This document shows, in pieces, positions 12,083 through 24,550 of a stretch of 64,000 nt of DNA (position 1 is its first letter; the number at the start of each line of letters is the position of its first letter). Under the pieces are notes generated by a model, which searched no databases, was not told the origin of the DNA, and worked only from the letters and a program-made list of their open reading frames with translations. Made by a program: the position numbers and the translations under genes. This DNA comes from Nageia nagi. Its lineage: Eukaryota > Pinophyta. Location of the stretch: NCBI GenBank assembly GCA_050084985.1, contig JBITNC010000001.1, positions 135,532,001 through 135,596,000 of the forward strand, written 5' to 3'.

Positions 12083-12573
12083 TGAAATGATGCTAGAATG
12101 AGCCACCCTTGGGAGCATGGCTACCAAAGGTATCGCCAAGCATCAGCATAGACAACTTGGTTCGTAAGCCTAGGTACCGAACTTATGGGAAACACCCCCA
12201 CCAGGTATGTCCACTTATGGCATGTCCCATACGTCTAACTAGCTCTGCCTATCCATCAAATCCTTAGTTGCATATTGCATAAGGCCTTATGCCTCTAGGG
12301 TTGATCCAACCCCTTGGAGTACCAGATTATCGTAGTTACCAGAGTGCCTGGTGGTCACCACCCAACCAATGACTTCAAATGGGTTTCAGCCCTAAGGTCC
12401 CCTTGAGCTTTATTCACCCATCCATACCACCTAGTCCAACCATAGGAACGGACTCACAACCTTATCCGCCATGGTTCCTAATGCACGATAGTTCAGGTTC
12501 GGAATGGATCCTTGTGTGCTAGAGGTTGCACTCTATGCACACTCACCAACCCGAGAGAGGCGACCCTCTCACA
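12083..12573 (-). repeat. 5' LTR of the chromovirus
   Basis: 491 bp, same length and ends as 6007-6497. It is followed by AGGCC at 12574-12578, the partner of the duplication at 6002-6006. Confidence 0.95.
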
Positions 12574-12578
12574 AGGCC

Positions 12579-13633
12579 ATTCCATTTCTCCCTAAGAGGA
12601 TCCTTAGAAATAAGTAAATTATATATTAACTTCCATCAGAGATCAAGTGAATAGTAGGACATTACATAGCATGTATATTTAGTACTTTTATTGGGAATGG
12701 AACATGGGATAAGGTAGGTGCAAGGTCAACACATGATCAACTTAACCAATACCGACACATCATAATTTGATTTATGTGAAATATTGTTGACGGTGAGCTT
12801 ATAATAAAAAATCATATTCCTAATTATATGTAAATATAATTTGATTTATGTAATTATTTAAGAGTTGATTTTCATTTTAGAATTAAAAGATTAATTTATA
12901 AAAAAATGATTTTTTTTAAAAGGATGATTGTATAAAGCTTCAATTTTTAGGTAATTAAAATTAACATTTACTCAAAAGTGGTATGTATTTCCAATTCAAG
13001 TATATCTTATAGCCAAAGTAAATCTTAATATATATTTAAAGAGAAAATAAGGATTGAAGATGTCATAATATATATTATACATTTTTTTTCAATTAGGTTG
13101 GAGGGTAGGTTTTTGAAAGGAATCATAACCTTTTACATAGCCAAATCCTAAGAAGATATAACAATTGAGCTCATGTGTGAGACTTGAGCTAATAGGTGGC
13201 CAATTCTAAAAGCCCATATTCAAATTTGGCATAAAATAAATGCCATAAAACTTCTAAACTGGAAACATGACCTAAAGTTTGAGAAGAACTAGAGAATCCA
13301 AGATTCCCATCAAGATAAAAATAGAAAAATCGCAAGACAAGCATCAACTTTCCAAAGAACAATTGACATTAAGGACTTGAAAGGCCAAAATTATAGGGAA
13401 AAGATTTCACCCATCATCCTAAATTTTGTCAATGGTAATGATTCCCCTTGCTCAAGATATTCAAAACCCAAACTCTACATTAATTTCCCTCATTTAGGGA
13501 AAAAGCCCCAAACTCTATAGTACCACAAGTTAATATGCCTTGGTTTCTTCTGGTCTTCAAGAACTTCTCAACACATCAAGACTCTAATCAATTGATCTAC
13601 ACTAAAGTGAAACCTCTACCATCATTCCAAATA
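12579..13633. other. UGT 3' flank, then unclassified AT-rich DNA
   Basis: The first bases continue the UGT locus beyond the retrotransposon insertion. A reading frame joined across the insertion would stay open until a stop near 12650, but that extension has no recognised motif. From about 12800 the sequence is AT-rich and then A/C-rich; no gene or element end was recognised. Confidence 0.4.
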
Positions 13634-13842
13634 ATTTCCATACAATGCTCAAAAGTAATGAGAATCCAAATCGATGCCCACACATTGTTTGATCTCAAAG
13701 AGAATCCTTTGAGCAATTCCCATACGATGCTCAATCATGGTGATAAATAACCAACCAATGCCCATATATTGCTTAGTCACAATAAGAGATCCCCAAGCAG
13801 TACCCATACCTTGCTCAAGCAAGGTCCAAAGATAACCTAACA
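13634..13842 (-). repeat. Degenerate 42-bp tandem repeat, five units
   Basis: Units begin at about 13635, 13675, 13717, 13759 and 13801, each opening with a variant of TnCCCATACATTGCTCA. The period is 40-42 bp, so it is a multiple of three. On the minus strand the units read as a 14-residue repeat with recurring Q-x-M-G-I/T, visible as KQYMGIG, EHRMGIA and KQCVGID. Sequence between units is strongly diverged, so the array is old. Whether it was ever translated is not known. Confidence 0.75.
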
Positions 13843-14660
13843 AACACAACATCGCTTATCGATAGAGGAAAACACCATCCATACAGTCCAACCTCAACCA
13901 ACACAATACTCCAACTAAAAAAGCCTAGAAACATCAATCACCAGTCCCCCAAAGTCTAGCAATCTCCTCAAAATCATCAAATAAATTAGAATCTAACACC
14001 CCCAGATACCCAACACACTTAGCAACTAAACCAAGAAAACTTTATCAACAAAACTGGAGGCCCCAAAGGACCCTTCCCCATAAAATTACCAGGTACAAGG
14101 GATCAGATCTATCATGCAAGTGAAAAACCAAAATCCAAAAAAGCCTGAAACTCTTCCCATGCCACAACCAAGAAGCCTTTTGTAATAACTATAGGGACCA
14201 AAGAAAAAGACTCCCTTGCACCCCTCCTAAACTAGCTAAAAATTTTCCCTTCTCTAGAGTTCCAACGTCAAACCCTACAACCATAAACTCCTAATGAAAC
14301 TTAGACTAAAGCAACCCCAAATGCTTCTATTTTTAGAAAACTAGAAGCCCTAGCCTCCCTCAGCTGAAGGCATAGTCCAAAATCCCCAACACCCAAGAAT
14401 CAAATGGGGAGAAATAACAAGGAACTATGCAACCTCAAGGAAACCCTTTCTTACAGATCTAAAAAACTAGCCATTAGGATTTTCCACCCAACCTCAAATG
14501 TAAAAGTTACCACCTGCACCCAGATGCACCCAAATTGCCATCCCCATCCCCCATAGGGAAGCCTCCAACATCTACCTCTACATCATCATCACCTTCTTCA
14601 CTCTCCTTTTCTGTGCACCCTAGCTCCTCATCACCTCCCTACTCCATTGTTATATATTAT
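13843..14660 (-). other. A/C-rich (minus strand G/T-rich) unclassified repeat-like region
   Basis: The plus strand is strikingly A/C-rich and poor in long T runs, unlike the flanks, and this skew continues leftward through the 42-bp array. That looks like one unit, probably the leader or tail of an unidentified retroelement on the minus strand. No LTR, protein motif or terminal repeat was found. Confidence 0.35.
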
Positions 14661-17344
14661 GCACTTTTCTATAAAACATATATAAGGTAATAAATCAAGC
14701 TACATAAAACATATTAGTATTGCAAAAAAAAAATGTTAGCTATCAAAAGTTATCTCAGACATTAAAAATAAATGTTTACTAATAAACCAAGTGTGTTGAA
14801 GGGAAATCAATTTTAATATACTGATATGATCATGTATGACTATGATTTTCTAGTATAACATGCTAAAATTGATGAAACAAGAAAAGAAAGCAAGAGTGAC
14901 AATTATTAAAACAAACTCTTACATATTTATAAGAATTGAAAAAAAATATTAAATTATTTTATCAAAATACATAAAAGGATTCTTTCTGTAAAGTAGTCAA
15001 TCAATAAAATATATTTTGTGTATCATTTGCATTTAGAATGATGCAAATAAATAAAAGTATTCTTGTTCTTTTACCCCTCACTTTTGGATGTGTAATTCAC
15101 AAATCCAGGGAAAATACAACTCAAAAAGTAAAAGGTTAAAGAACTTGGTGGGGAGGGATACTTGAAAAACTCTCAAGTAGCCAAAGGTTAAAAAATGTGG
15201 AATGATGCATTTTGATAATCATTTACTTATTTCTTTAATGAACGATAAGTAGGCATCTTGAAGAAGAGTTAAAGTGCTTTATCTAGGAAGAAACAACCTT
15301 GTCTTGCCAAGTATATGCTATAAAATTGTTTTAGAAAGTTATTGATCTTAATTAAAAGATTTTAATTTTTGGTTTGGAAAATTTTGCAAAAAGAATTTTC
15401 ATTATTAATATATAAATCATATTTTATAGCAGTAAAATTAAAATGTTGAACATGTTTGTTGGCATATTTTGATATGCAACAAGTATGTTCTTCTTAAGAG
15501 ATTGAATTGTTTCTTGAAATTTTTTAAATTTTAGGAAAAAAGTCCTCATTCTAAGATTGATTTAGCAAATGATTTTATATGAATTTAATTATTTACTAAA
15601 AAATTGGTTGATTTATTAGCATAAATCAAAAAAATTAAGGTATAAAGAACCCTTTTTAAAATAAAATTTGATAATCTTGTAGTACGTTCTTTGATAAATA
15701 CTTGTATTATGATAAGTGGAAGAAGATACTCTAATAAATAAACCACAAGTATGGGCATCTTGGTTTTAGATAAGACTTCCATGTAATATCAAGGACAGTG
15801 TTAGTACACATGGGGAGTATGTCACAGCTCGATCTATTGGATTATGATCTTGTTGGTCCTTGATGGAATTTTTGGTTAACAATTAAGATTAGCTAGCATG
15901 ATGATCAAGATTTATATGTATCTTTTGATGATAAATTTTGTAATTTCTTACAAATTTCCATGAAACCAAATACTGTTGATGATATTTATAATTTGCAAGT
16001 TTCTCTGAGTGATGAATCAGCATTTACAATTTGGACTCTTACTATGTAGGATAGGTTGATTGTACATGAATACCTATTTCTTTATTTAAGATTTACTTTA
16101 TTTAGTATGCATGCACGAATAAAACATCAAAATAGATTGGATGGTATCTAATTAATAAATTTTTTATATATTAAATTACATACTAAAAGCATAAATTTAA
16201 TATATGCCAAAAATGCTAATAAAGTTTAAACACCTAGGACTTAATTATTTGATAAACACCTAACTTTAAGTCTATTATGAGTAGACATTAAAAAGATCAA
16301 GAGACCTTGATTTGTCCTAAATTACTTTATTAGTGAAATTAAAAAATTAAGGATTGAATATTTTATTTTATCCTATAGTTATCTAAGGGTGAAATATTAA
16401 GGTTGTAACCTTATTTAATCAAATTATTGTAATAAATTAATTAAAAAAGAAAATAATTTATTACAACCTTTTTAGGATCTATTATGGATAAATCATAATT
16501 TACACTAGGCCATTTAAATTGATTAATTTAAAAGGGGGTAAAGTAATTTTTAGATACTTTATCTATTCCTAAAGCTAAGGGGATCATTTTTAATTATTAC
16601 TTTAATGTGTCTTCTAAACTCGTAGGCTAGGTGATGGAGAGGGAAAGTAATTTTAAACTTGCCTTTAGGATAAGGTTGCATGGATTTTCTTGTACCAATA
16701 GAAAGAGGAGGATTCTTAAGGAAACCAATTTTTTTATTTGAGATCCTTACCTAAGATGGAAGCTTCTTAGAGAAGCTAAGTCTCTGAACATCAAATATAA
16801 TTAATTGTAACAAAACTATTAGCTTTAATAAGGTATGTATTAATAGAGAAAGACATCATCAGGTTTTATTATTTTACTCTCCATAGATGATCTCTCATTG
16901 TTGTATTTATCAAACTATGCACATGCCTCTATATGTTTTAAGACTTAGCATACATGGCTATGAGAGCATTCAACATGATGACATGCAAGTGAAAATCACT
17001 CCTTATTATATTGCAATGGATGCCAATATCATGTTTTGGATACGTGATGCTTATGTTGCCTCCACTTTATTATATTTCATGGAAGAGTGTCATTGCCTCT
17101 TTAGAAAGCCATTTTTCATCCTATAGGCTATAATCATGACATTCTAAAAATACATGTCTCTCATAAGAATTCCCTCTAAACTTTCATGAGCATTCAAGAA
17201 AGTTCTCACACTTGATACATACGAAGAACAATTCTATGTAAAAATATATCTTTCATGGAGTCTAGCTAAATACAGTAGAGTGTAAGATTGTGGACACACT
17301 TGCCTAGTGTGAAAGCTTTTATCTAAATGAAGCACTCTAAGAGA
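14661..17344. other. AT-rich unclassified DNA
   Basis: No gene was recognised. A perfect 13-bp inverted repeat (16427-16439 and 16454-16466, 14-base loop) lies in the middle. A plus-strand stretch at 15920-16060 reads for about 45 residues without a clear homologue. Sequence at 16450-16760 has the look of a retroelement LTR but no second copy is present in the window. Confidence 0.35.
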
Positions 17345-17770
17345 ATGACATACAAAGGAGTCCACAATATCATTAGTATTGTGTAACCATGTACATCTCT
17401 ATTAAGATAACCCTCTTTCAAAGTTCAGTGTTGGGGGTGGGTTGCCTTCTAATTATAGCATTCTAAGATGAAGAAATATGAGGAGGGAATCCACAATATC
17501 ATAGTCACTTGCAATTCTTGCATAGCCTCATAGGGAAGGCCCTTCTTTTAGAGTAAGAAATAGACATGTGAAGGAATTCCATATCATCATGAATATGATG
17601 CAATACATGTTATGCCTTATGTGATGACCCTCTTTGCAGAGTATCATGTTGGAGAGAGAGACATATGTGGTGGAGTCCACATCATCATGAACATTATATG
17701 ATGCATGGTGTGCTTCATTGAGCTAGCCCTCTTTACCAAATGAAGCACTAAAGAGATAGATATATTTAGA
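17345..17770 (+). repeat. Degenerate tandem repeat, four units of 87-129 bp
   Basis: Units can be anchored on GGAGTCCACAATATCAT and its variants at 17357, 17486, 17573 and 17672. Each anchor is followed by an ATGCATG- or TTGCAT-like stretch and then by CCCTCTTT. Unit lengths vary, so the array has suffered indels. It probably belongs to an unidentified element; no protein is evident. Confidence 0.6.
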
Positions 17771-18411
17771 AACCAACATTGTAAAGCCAAATGTTGCAAC
17801 CATGGAAGCATAAAATAGAGTATTTTATTGGGATTCAAAATCAATATTTTGAATGCATCTCTTTTATGAAATAGAATTTAGGGTGAGCTATTAAAATTAT
17901 TACATTATACTTCTAATTCATGGCTAGGTCATATAGTAAAAAGAACTAACAGAGGATTTATTTTTAAATGATACTGAGACAATAAAGAAAAACAAAGGTT
18001 AATGTCCATTTTAATAATTAATTAAGCATTAGAAAATAAATTTTCTTAGAAACTTTTAAGGTTTGGATGTTAAGAAATGTGTAATTTCTTAATATGGCGT
18101 GATCATTGAAGATGTGTGTATATGAAAATATGATAAACAAGAAGGTAAACCGAAGTAGATTAAATTGATTAATACTATATATGTTTAAAGGTAGGTTAGG
18201 ATTTTACCTTTTATATTCTATTTACATACATAATGCTATAGTATTACAATGATAAGCACCTTAAGCATGGTAAATAATTCCAATGAATAAAATAGGATGA
18301 TGGATTAATAAAGATATCTTGGACATTTAATCATCCTTAGCCATTTAGGATATGTGCTGTGATATTGCTTGTATAGGAATTATGGTATGTGCAACTTATA
18401 TATATCATTAT
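17771..18411. other. AT-rich flank of the large retrotransposon
   Basis: No feature was recognised. The five bases immediately left of the LTR are ATTAT, which do not match the AGAAT on the far side of the element. Confidence 0.4.
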
Positions 18412-19121
18412 TGTATATGCTTAAAAATAATTTATTATTTATTTAATAAATCATATTTAGACTCATTAAATGATTAATTGGTAATAATACATAAATCAAG
18501 ATAAAAATGCTATTATATTGTAATACCATGTGCTAAGACCAATGCAATATCATAGTTATCTTGAATGTAGAAAATATTATTCTTATTACTATATGTTGGC
18601 TTTCACTTCTTTCTATTTCTTTACAAGCTATAAATATGGGAGGTGAAAGTTGACATTCCTATCGGATCTCTATGATAGGTGGTTGTCCCAAACATCAAAC
18701 TTACAGTGTCTCTTAATGCCACCTATCTTGAGAAATTTGTTATACTCTTTGAGATCTGTTATCTCTCCTATGCACATGATACAAATCATCAAATTCCATG
18801 CAAAAATGGTGTACCATTCCCATGCCACTAGTGACATGCACCTGTTAGATTAGGAGGTCTAGATATCAAGTAATAACTCATGGTACCATTCTTGCGAATA
18901 TCCATTGTGAGATCATCTAAAGTTTGATCACAATCCTTTGTAGATTCATTATTGTTCTACCTTGAATATTGTACACAAACTAGCTACTTGCCCACTCTAT
19001 ATCAAGTTTATATATTTCATGTATATTCATTGAATATCTGATATAGAGCATATCATTGTATTCATAGACCATTTATTTATTTGTGTATTTATTTATTAAT
19101 TACATATTTTTTGGGTCTACA
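18412..19121 (+). repeat. 5' LTR of the gag-only element
   Basis: 710 bp, ending TGGGTCTACA. It is colinear with 41697-41924 plus 48445-48946. The first bases (TGTATATGC) have drifted from the TGTAGACATA of the 3' copy. This uninterrupted copy is what shows that the right-hand LTR was split by an insertion. Confidence 0.88.
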
Positions 19122-19137
19122 TTTTGGTGAAGCCAAC
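19122..19137 (+). other. Probable primer-binding site
   Basis: TTTTGGTGAAGCCAAC lies directly after the CA end of the 5' LTR, where a tRNA primer site belongs. It starts like the TTTGGCG-type sites of Tat/Athila elements, but the tRNA cannot be named with confidence after decay. Confidence 0.5.
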
Positions 19138-19286
19138 ATTCTTACACACCTAAGTATTCATCTAGGGCATCCTTTCTAAAAAATCATGAATCCATTTTTG
19201 CTATTATTCATCCCTCTACCTAAAGCTCTTTGAATAGTAGCTAGGAAAATGATAAAACTAGGGTTTGTTCTACCTATGTTTCAAAA

Positions 19287-21636
19287 ATGGATTTAAATGT
19301 AGAACAACATAAGATTTCTATAGGAAAGGTTAATTTTAATTATATCCAGAGAAGTGTTAGGCATAACCATGACCTACCTCTACAAGAACCTCACCCTGGT
19401 AACCCTGATACTTATAATGATTATGAATCTACAAGCTCTAGTAAAAAAATGGATATTATTGGTGAAACTCCTCATAGATTTGATATAAATATTGAACATT
19501 ATAAATTTGAATCTATAATTTTGAATAGTAATGAAGATGCTTCTGATGACAATGATGAAATTGAACAATTAGATAGAATTCTTAGCCATATTCGATATAT
19601 TCAAAAATTGTTATCTGATAAAGAAAAGTTAGAATATTTCCTTACTCATAATGTTGAAACTATTATTGATATTCTAACAAATTATGAGCTATTATAAGAG
19701 AACTTTGTAGCTTTTTAATCATCATATATTCTATTTTCATATGAAAATGCAGGTTCAACTAGATAGAGGGTTTCTACTATCAATAAGGACACCACTAATG
19801 GTGTGTCATCTTGTGAACACACTACCACTCACATGAATGAAGTTGATACATAGTCTTCTCCTAAAGACAATGGTGATATTTCAAAACCCCCAAGCAAATT
19901 AGCTATTGAGAATGATGGAGAGAAAAGTGAAGATGAATATTATGAATACTTTATTCTCAAGCCTAACCACTTTAAAAAAGGTACAATTACTAAAGATAAG
20001 GATATTATACAAGATGATGATCGTGATATTGATGTCTACAAGAAATATCTTAATTGGATATTGGAAGAGCATAATATTAAAATTGAGTTCCTTCATAATA
20101 TTCAAGACACTTTCCACTTTCATTTGGAACCTTATACACAACAATTAGAGTTTGTGATAAAATTGCTTGATAAATTAGAAATGAAAGAGTCAATAGAATT
20201 GGACTTTTTCTTGTACTTAAAGAGAATGAACTTAGAAATGCAAAAGTCCCACCTCAAACCCCTCCACCACCCCCAATAGATAATATACATGTGGTTTCAA
20301 ATCCAATTGAGGAAAGGATAAAGAAATTGGAAATGGAATTGCTTAATGATGACACTGATGATTTCTTATGTTGCTTAAAATGTCCTTTGATTGATAGAAT
20401 TATTTCTAAAATACTTTATGGGAAAAAGAGTATTAAATTTATAAATTTTGATGGTTTGTAAGATCCTAGAATGCATATTATAAAGTTTCAAGAAGAAGCT
20501 ATGGAATATATGCATAAGAGAGATTTGCTCACTAAATTATTTTCACATAGTTTGAAATATGATGCATTGAAATGGTACTTTCTTCTTCCTGAAAAGAGTA
20601 GTGTTAAGTATGAGGATTTGATACATCAATTTTTGCAAAACTTTAAATACAATATTTTTGAAAAAGTTCACTTTAAATATTTGTGTAAAATTAAGCAATT
20701 GCCTAACCAATCTTTAGTTGATTTTGTAAAAAAATGGAAACAAATTGCTAACAAGATTACAATGCTTGAGCAAGATTTGAAAGATACATTTTCTAAGTGT
20801 TATTACCTATGTATAATCTATTGGTTATATCTAATTATGATATAATATTGGGTGAAATGATGGATGTTTTATTTTTAAAAAAAGCTTGTATTAAAAAACT
20901 ATATGCTATGCATAGTAATAAACCTCAAACATATGATAAGAAGATAAACACTCTTCAAACAAATAAGAAATTAGAAGTGCATAATGTTGATCATAACAAT
21001 CATAAAACTTGAACATATAACAAGAATACTACTAAAAGAAATAATAAACCTCAAAGGAAATTTATAGAGTTGACTAATATTATTGATAATATTCTTAATT
21101 TATTGTTAAAAGAACTTATTGAGCTTTCATCTATTATTGAACCTAAATTTCTTAATAGTGTGCCTAAGAATTTTCAATATGAGGAATTTTACAATTATCA
21201 CAAAGTATCTAGGTATCTAATAAGAAATTGTAGGACTCTAAAACATCTTATTCAAGATTTCATTGATAAGAAAGAAATCAGGATGGATGATAATACTACT
21301 ATAGATGATGGACCTGTGCACCTTGATAATGGAAAATTAAGGGTGTTCACAAATCCCTCACCTCCTTCACAACCAAGAGGTTGCATTGGAATGGTAAGTA
21401 CTTCACATGGTTTGAATTATTATTTTACTCATAATCATATATGTAAAAATGAAAACTCGAAGAATGGTGGACAAGCAATGAAATTCAATACTACCAATGA
21501 TGTGCATCATTGTTTGTACACTACTCATGGGGTGGAAAAAGCAAAAATAAAGGTATCACTTTTTTTTATACCTCTACAAAATGTGTTTGAGTTGCAAAAA
21601 TACCCTAGGTATGCAAAATTATTGCTTAAAATATAA
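19287..21636 (+). pseudogene. Gag of the non-autonomous element, broken
   Basis: The ATG at 19287 starts an acidic N-terminal region (MDLNVEQHKIS) that runs to 19697. The capsid-type core is at 20471-20845, with LLTKLFSHSLKYDALKWYF, then IHQFLQNFKYNIFE and QLPNQSLVDFVKKWK. This is the retrotransposon Gag pattern. At 21070-21636 comes a region with EFYNYHKVSRYLIRNC followed by LKHLIQDFIDKKEI. This looks like a degenerate Tat/Athila Gag zinc region in which the first Cys and the GH pair are lost. Stops and shifts separate the blocks. Gag would form particles for RNA packaged in trans by an autonomous partner's pol. No pol follows. Confidence 0.78.
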
Positions 21637-22319
21637 AAACTATAACTATAGTTTACATTAGTTAGTTTATTTCTGGGTTCAACTATTATGAATTATTATT
21701 TATTGAATGCATCTATTTATTGACTTTTTCATTTCATGAAAAATTATGCTTTCACTATTTCTTCAATTTTCTATTCTTTAACCTAAAACCCACACTGTTG
21801 GTGGCATTCCACCTATTTTTAGGTTATTAATGGTATGCATTTCTAATGGAATAGAATTGAAATGAATAGTATTTCATTAATGCTTGCTATATTGCTGACT
21901 CATTGAACTAATAAAAATGTGCATTGAATGTTGTTAATAAGAAAAAACTTAACATTATTTATTGTTGCCTCATTTGGCACCTTAGAACCTAGCTAGGAGG
22001 TTCACTTATTTCTTTTGTTATTGATTGATAATTTTAAGTACTTTATAAGATATTACATGAATATATATTGAAATGTATTTTTTGAATTCATTGAAACTTA
22101 AATATTGCACATATAATCTTTTTATGATAGGTTCATTGTTTATTATTGAAACTTGTACTTTGTGAGCTTACATGATTGATCCAAGTACATTGTACAATAA
22201 TAAAATTGAACCATTCACCTTCATTCATATAGCAAATAAAATAAATTTAACACATTAAACATAATATTAAGGCAAAATGATCATATAATATAATGTTGAT
22301 TGGACCTAAAATCTATAAC
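21637..22319. other. Spacer between gag and the antisense PMD frame
   Basis: AT-rich, no coding motif on either strand. This is where pol would begin in an autonomous relative; no trace of a protease or RT motif is visible. Confidence 0.6.
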
Positions 22320-23326
22320 TTAAGTTGCTGATGAGCACTACTCCTACTACTAGCAGTATCCCTTGTACTCTACCTAACCTAGCAGCTACTACCATTAGCT
22401 CTTGATAGTGACACTCCACTAGACACAACACTAGTGTTGATCCCCTAAGCTAACATGAGAGCCTTGACTCTCTCATATTTTCCCTAAAGGGTAGCTATCT
22501 ATCCCTCCTTACACTCGCTCTAATCCATGAGGCTTTGTATAAAATCCCACTACTCATTGGGTGGAGGCATATCCACCCTCTCCTATAACATCTTCATAGA
22601 TGGCTCTAATGTAGCAATTTGTGCATCTTGAGCTAAAAGTGTGGCCTATAGAGCTACCACCTATCCCTCTATAGGCTTGAACCTCTTGTTCTCTACCTCT
22701 AGAGCTACCATCTATATCTCCATCTCTCCTACAAATAATGTATGCATTGTTAGTCTTCTAATCTTATATTAATTTACAAAAACATAAAATTTGCATATAT
22801 GGTTAGTCTTTTTACCTAGCACCATAGCCTTAGATAATGTAGCTAATCTTGATGCTAATCCTCCCTCTTGCATGAGAATATCATGCATCAAATTATTTAC
22901 TTAGTGAGGATCATCCTCAGAGGATCCCTCACTCATTGTTGCCTCCCTCTCCTCCTCATCTTCATCCATGTCCAAATCGATAGGATGAACTCCTAACCAC
23001 CAAGTTACATATCCCCAAACCAGTCTTAGTGCCATGGATATATCATCTATCATATCATGTACCTAAGGCTCCTCCCAAGTGAGCCTCCATGCTAGGATCA
23101 CTTATGCTCTTGCAAGTGCATCTCTCTTTGACATGTATCAATAGTAGAAAACTAGAACTAGTGGGATCCCCTACTAGATCCCAAACTATTTGAGTACCTG
23201 ATGGGGATAGTATGGCTCCATGATCTTCCTCCTGGTATGGAGGAAATAGTCCTAATGAACCCATGCCAACTGGTGTGCATCATCATCCCTTACATAGTCT
23301 AAGTAGGAGATCAACACTATGTATCC
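22320..23326 (-). pseudogene. PMD-type antisense gene, C-terminal part
   Basis: This is the downstream part of the plant-mobile-domain (aminotransferase-like) frame that begins near 40.8 kb. At the junction with the element at 23327-31786, the host frame resumes in register once the insert and one TATCC copy are removed, giving VGYIVLISYLDYVRDD. Next come WVH-DYFLHTRRKIMEPYYP and VLK-FGI--GIPLVLVFYY, a mobile-domain-like end. An intron is predicted on the minus strand from 22815 (CTAG/GTAAA donor) to 22729 (TTTGTAG acceptor), 87 bp. The last exon reads VALEVENKRFKPIEG and AQDAQIATLE, which suggests a coiled coil. Several stops show decay. The frame runs opposite to the retrotransposon's gag. 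Confidence 0.7.
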
Positions 23327-23802
23327 TAAAGGATCTAACACTAATAAGATAATTCTTAAACTACAAATATCACATGAAAGCTCATAATTACATCCAAAAA
23401 ATACACAAATCAATCTCATAACACAAGATGTAAAGTGGTTTCTTCAACTAAGAGTACATCTACTAACTAGATCTTTACTTCTTTCACAAATACAACTCTC
23501 TTACAATCCTTCTAATCTCAACTCCTACTCTTCTATCCTATAGCACAACTTTAACCCATAATTGATGTGTCATTACAAAGAGGGATCCTTCTATTTATAG
23601 GCCAAAATACCTCCTTGGATGACCTAAGCATGACATGCACATCTTTGACCCAAGGGGCATGCTTATGACTTGGAGTGTAGGATAAGTTACATTATTATAT
23701 TCACTAAAATACTTAAGGTATCAAATAATACCCTTAAGCATTAGTGAATTTACATAGAAGATTTAACACAAATTTTACAATAATGCATTATACATTCCAA
23801 CA
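23327..23802 (-). repeat. 3' LTR of the minus-strand Copia-family element
   Basis: 476 bp. On the minus strand it begins TGTTGGAATGTATAATGC and ends GATCCTTTA; the final CA has become TA. It is preceded (at 23803-23812) by the polypurine stretch. Confidence 0.92.
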
Positions 23803-23812
23803 CTCCCCCTTA
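23803..23812 (-). other. Polypurine tract of the minus-strand Copia-family element
   Basis: On the minus strand this reads TAAGGGGGAG directly before the 3' LTR, the expected site of plus-strand priming. Confidence 0.8.
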
Positions 23813-24550
23813 ATGCAATATTGGGATAGAGCGAGTAAGAGAGAAGAAGAAGACAAAGTAAGAGAGTTCTCCTCCAAATGAATATAATGGAGATGAGAAC
23901 TTCTTACATATTTGTGAAGTAAGAAAGATCTAGTTTGAGACTCACTCCTTTGCCAAATATAATCATTAACCACAACTAGTTTCAATGTACATGAAGTAGT
24001 CATCCAACTGGAAGTCATGAAGATTCTCAAAGAGCCTGCATACTTGAGGTAAGCAACTTGCAATCTCAAAGGAACCTGCAATTCATAAATAGCTCAAATA
24101 ACAAGATCAGTTAGATGCATCATATTCATATCAACAAGGATAAATGAATCACACTATCCATACACTAATCATAATAAAGCATCATAAATGCACAACAACA
24201 AGGATGACATAAATCATCAACTATGATATCTAAGAATATCACATGTGCATATATCAAGACATGTGCACTATCAACCAATTAATATGCAGGTGTTTCTTGC
24301 TATTATATTTGTTTTATATGAGGGGTGTCATCACAATAATACAACCAATTGGACATTTTCTCCCCCTTGATGATAACTTTAGCAAATAAATACATGTGTG
24401 ACAATGTGACATGAATCATGTCATGAAGAAATGCCAACGTGACCAAGATGGATAGCAAGATACAAAGGCAAAACAAATAGTAGAAGGCACAAAATGATAT
24501 CTAAAGTACCACATTAAGATGCATAAATCCATAAGGTGCCATAAAAAAAT

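Larger units (their letters stand above)
6007..12573 (-). mobile_element. Ty3/gypsy chromovirus, full length but decayed, with AGGCC TSD
   Basis: The element is bounded by two 491-bp LTRs and flanked by the 5-bp duplication AGGCC (6002-6006 and 12574-12578), which proves a single insertion event. It reads on the minus strand: 5' LTR at right, primer site matching initiator Met tRNA, leader, gag, protease, RT, RNase H, integrase, chromodomain, polypurine tract, 3' LTR at left. This gene order with a terminal chromodomain defines chromoviruses. Every reading frame carries stops. The two LTRs differ at roughly 10-15% of sites by eye, many of them C/T and G/A changes, so the insertion is old. It sits at the 3' end of the UGT pseudogene. 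Confidence 0.95.

Noticed and set aside
16887-17126. A 79-residue plus-strand frame as a gene
   Set aside because: It is rich in His, Met and Tyr in AT-rich DNA next to a degenerate array, has no recognised domain, and looks like a chance frame.
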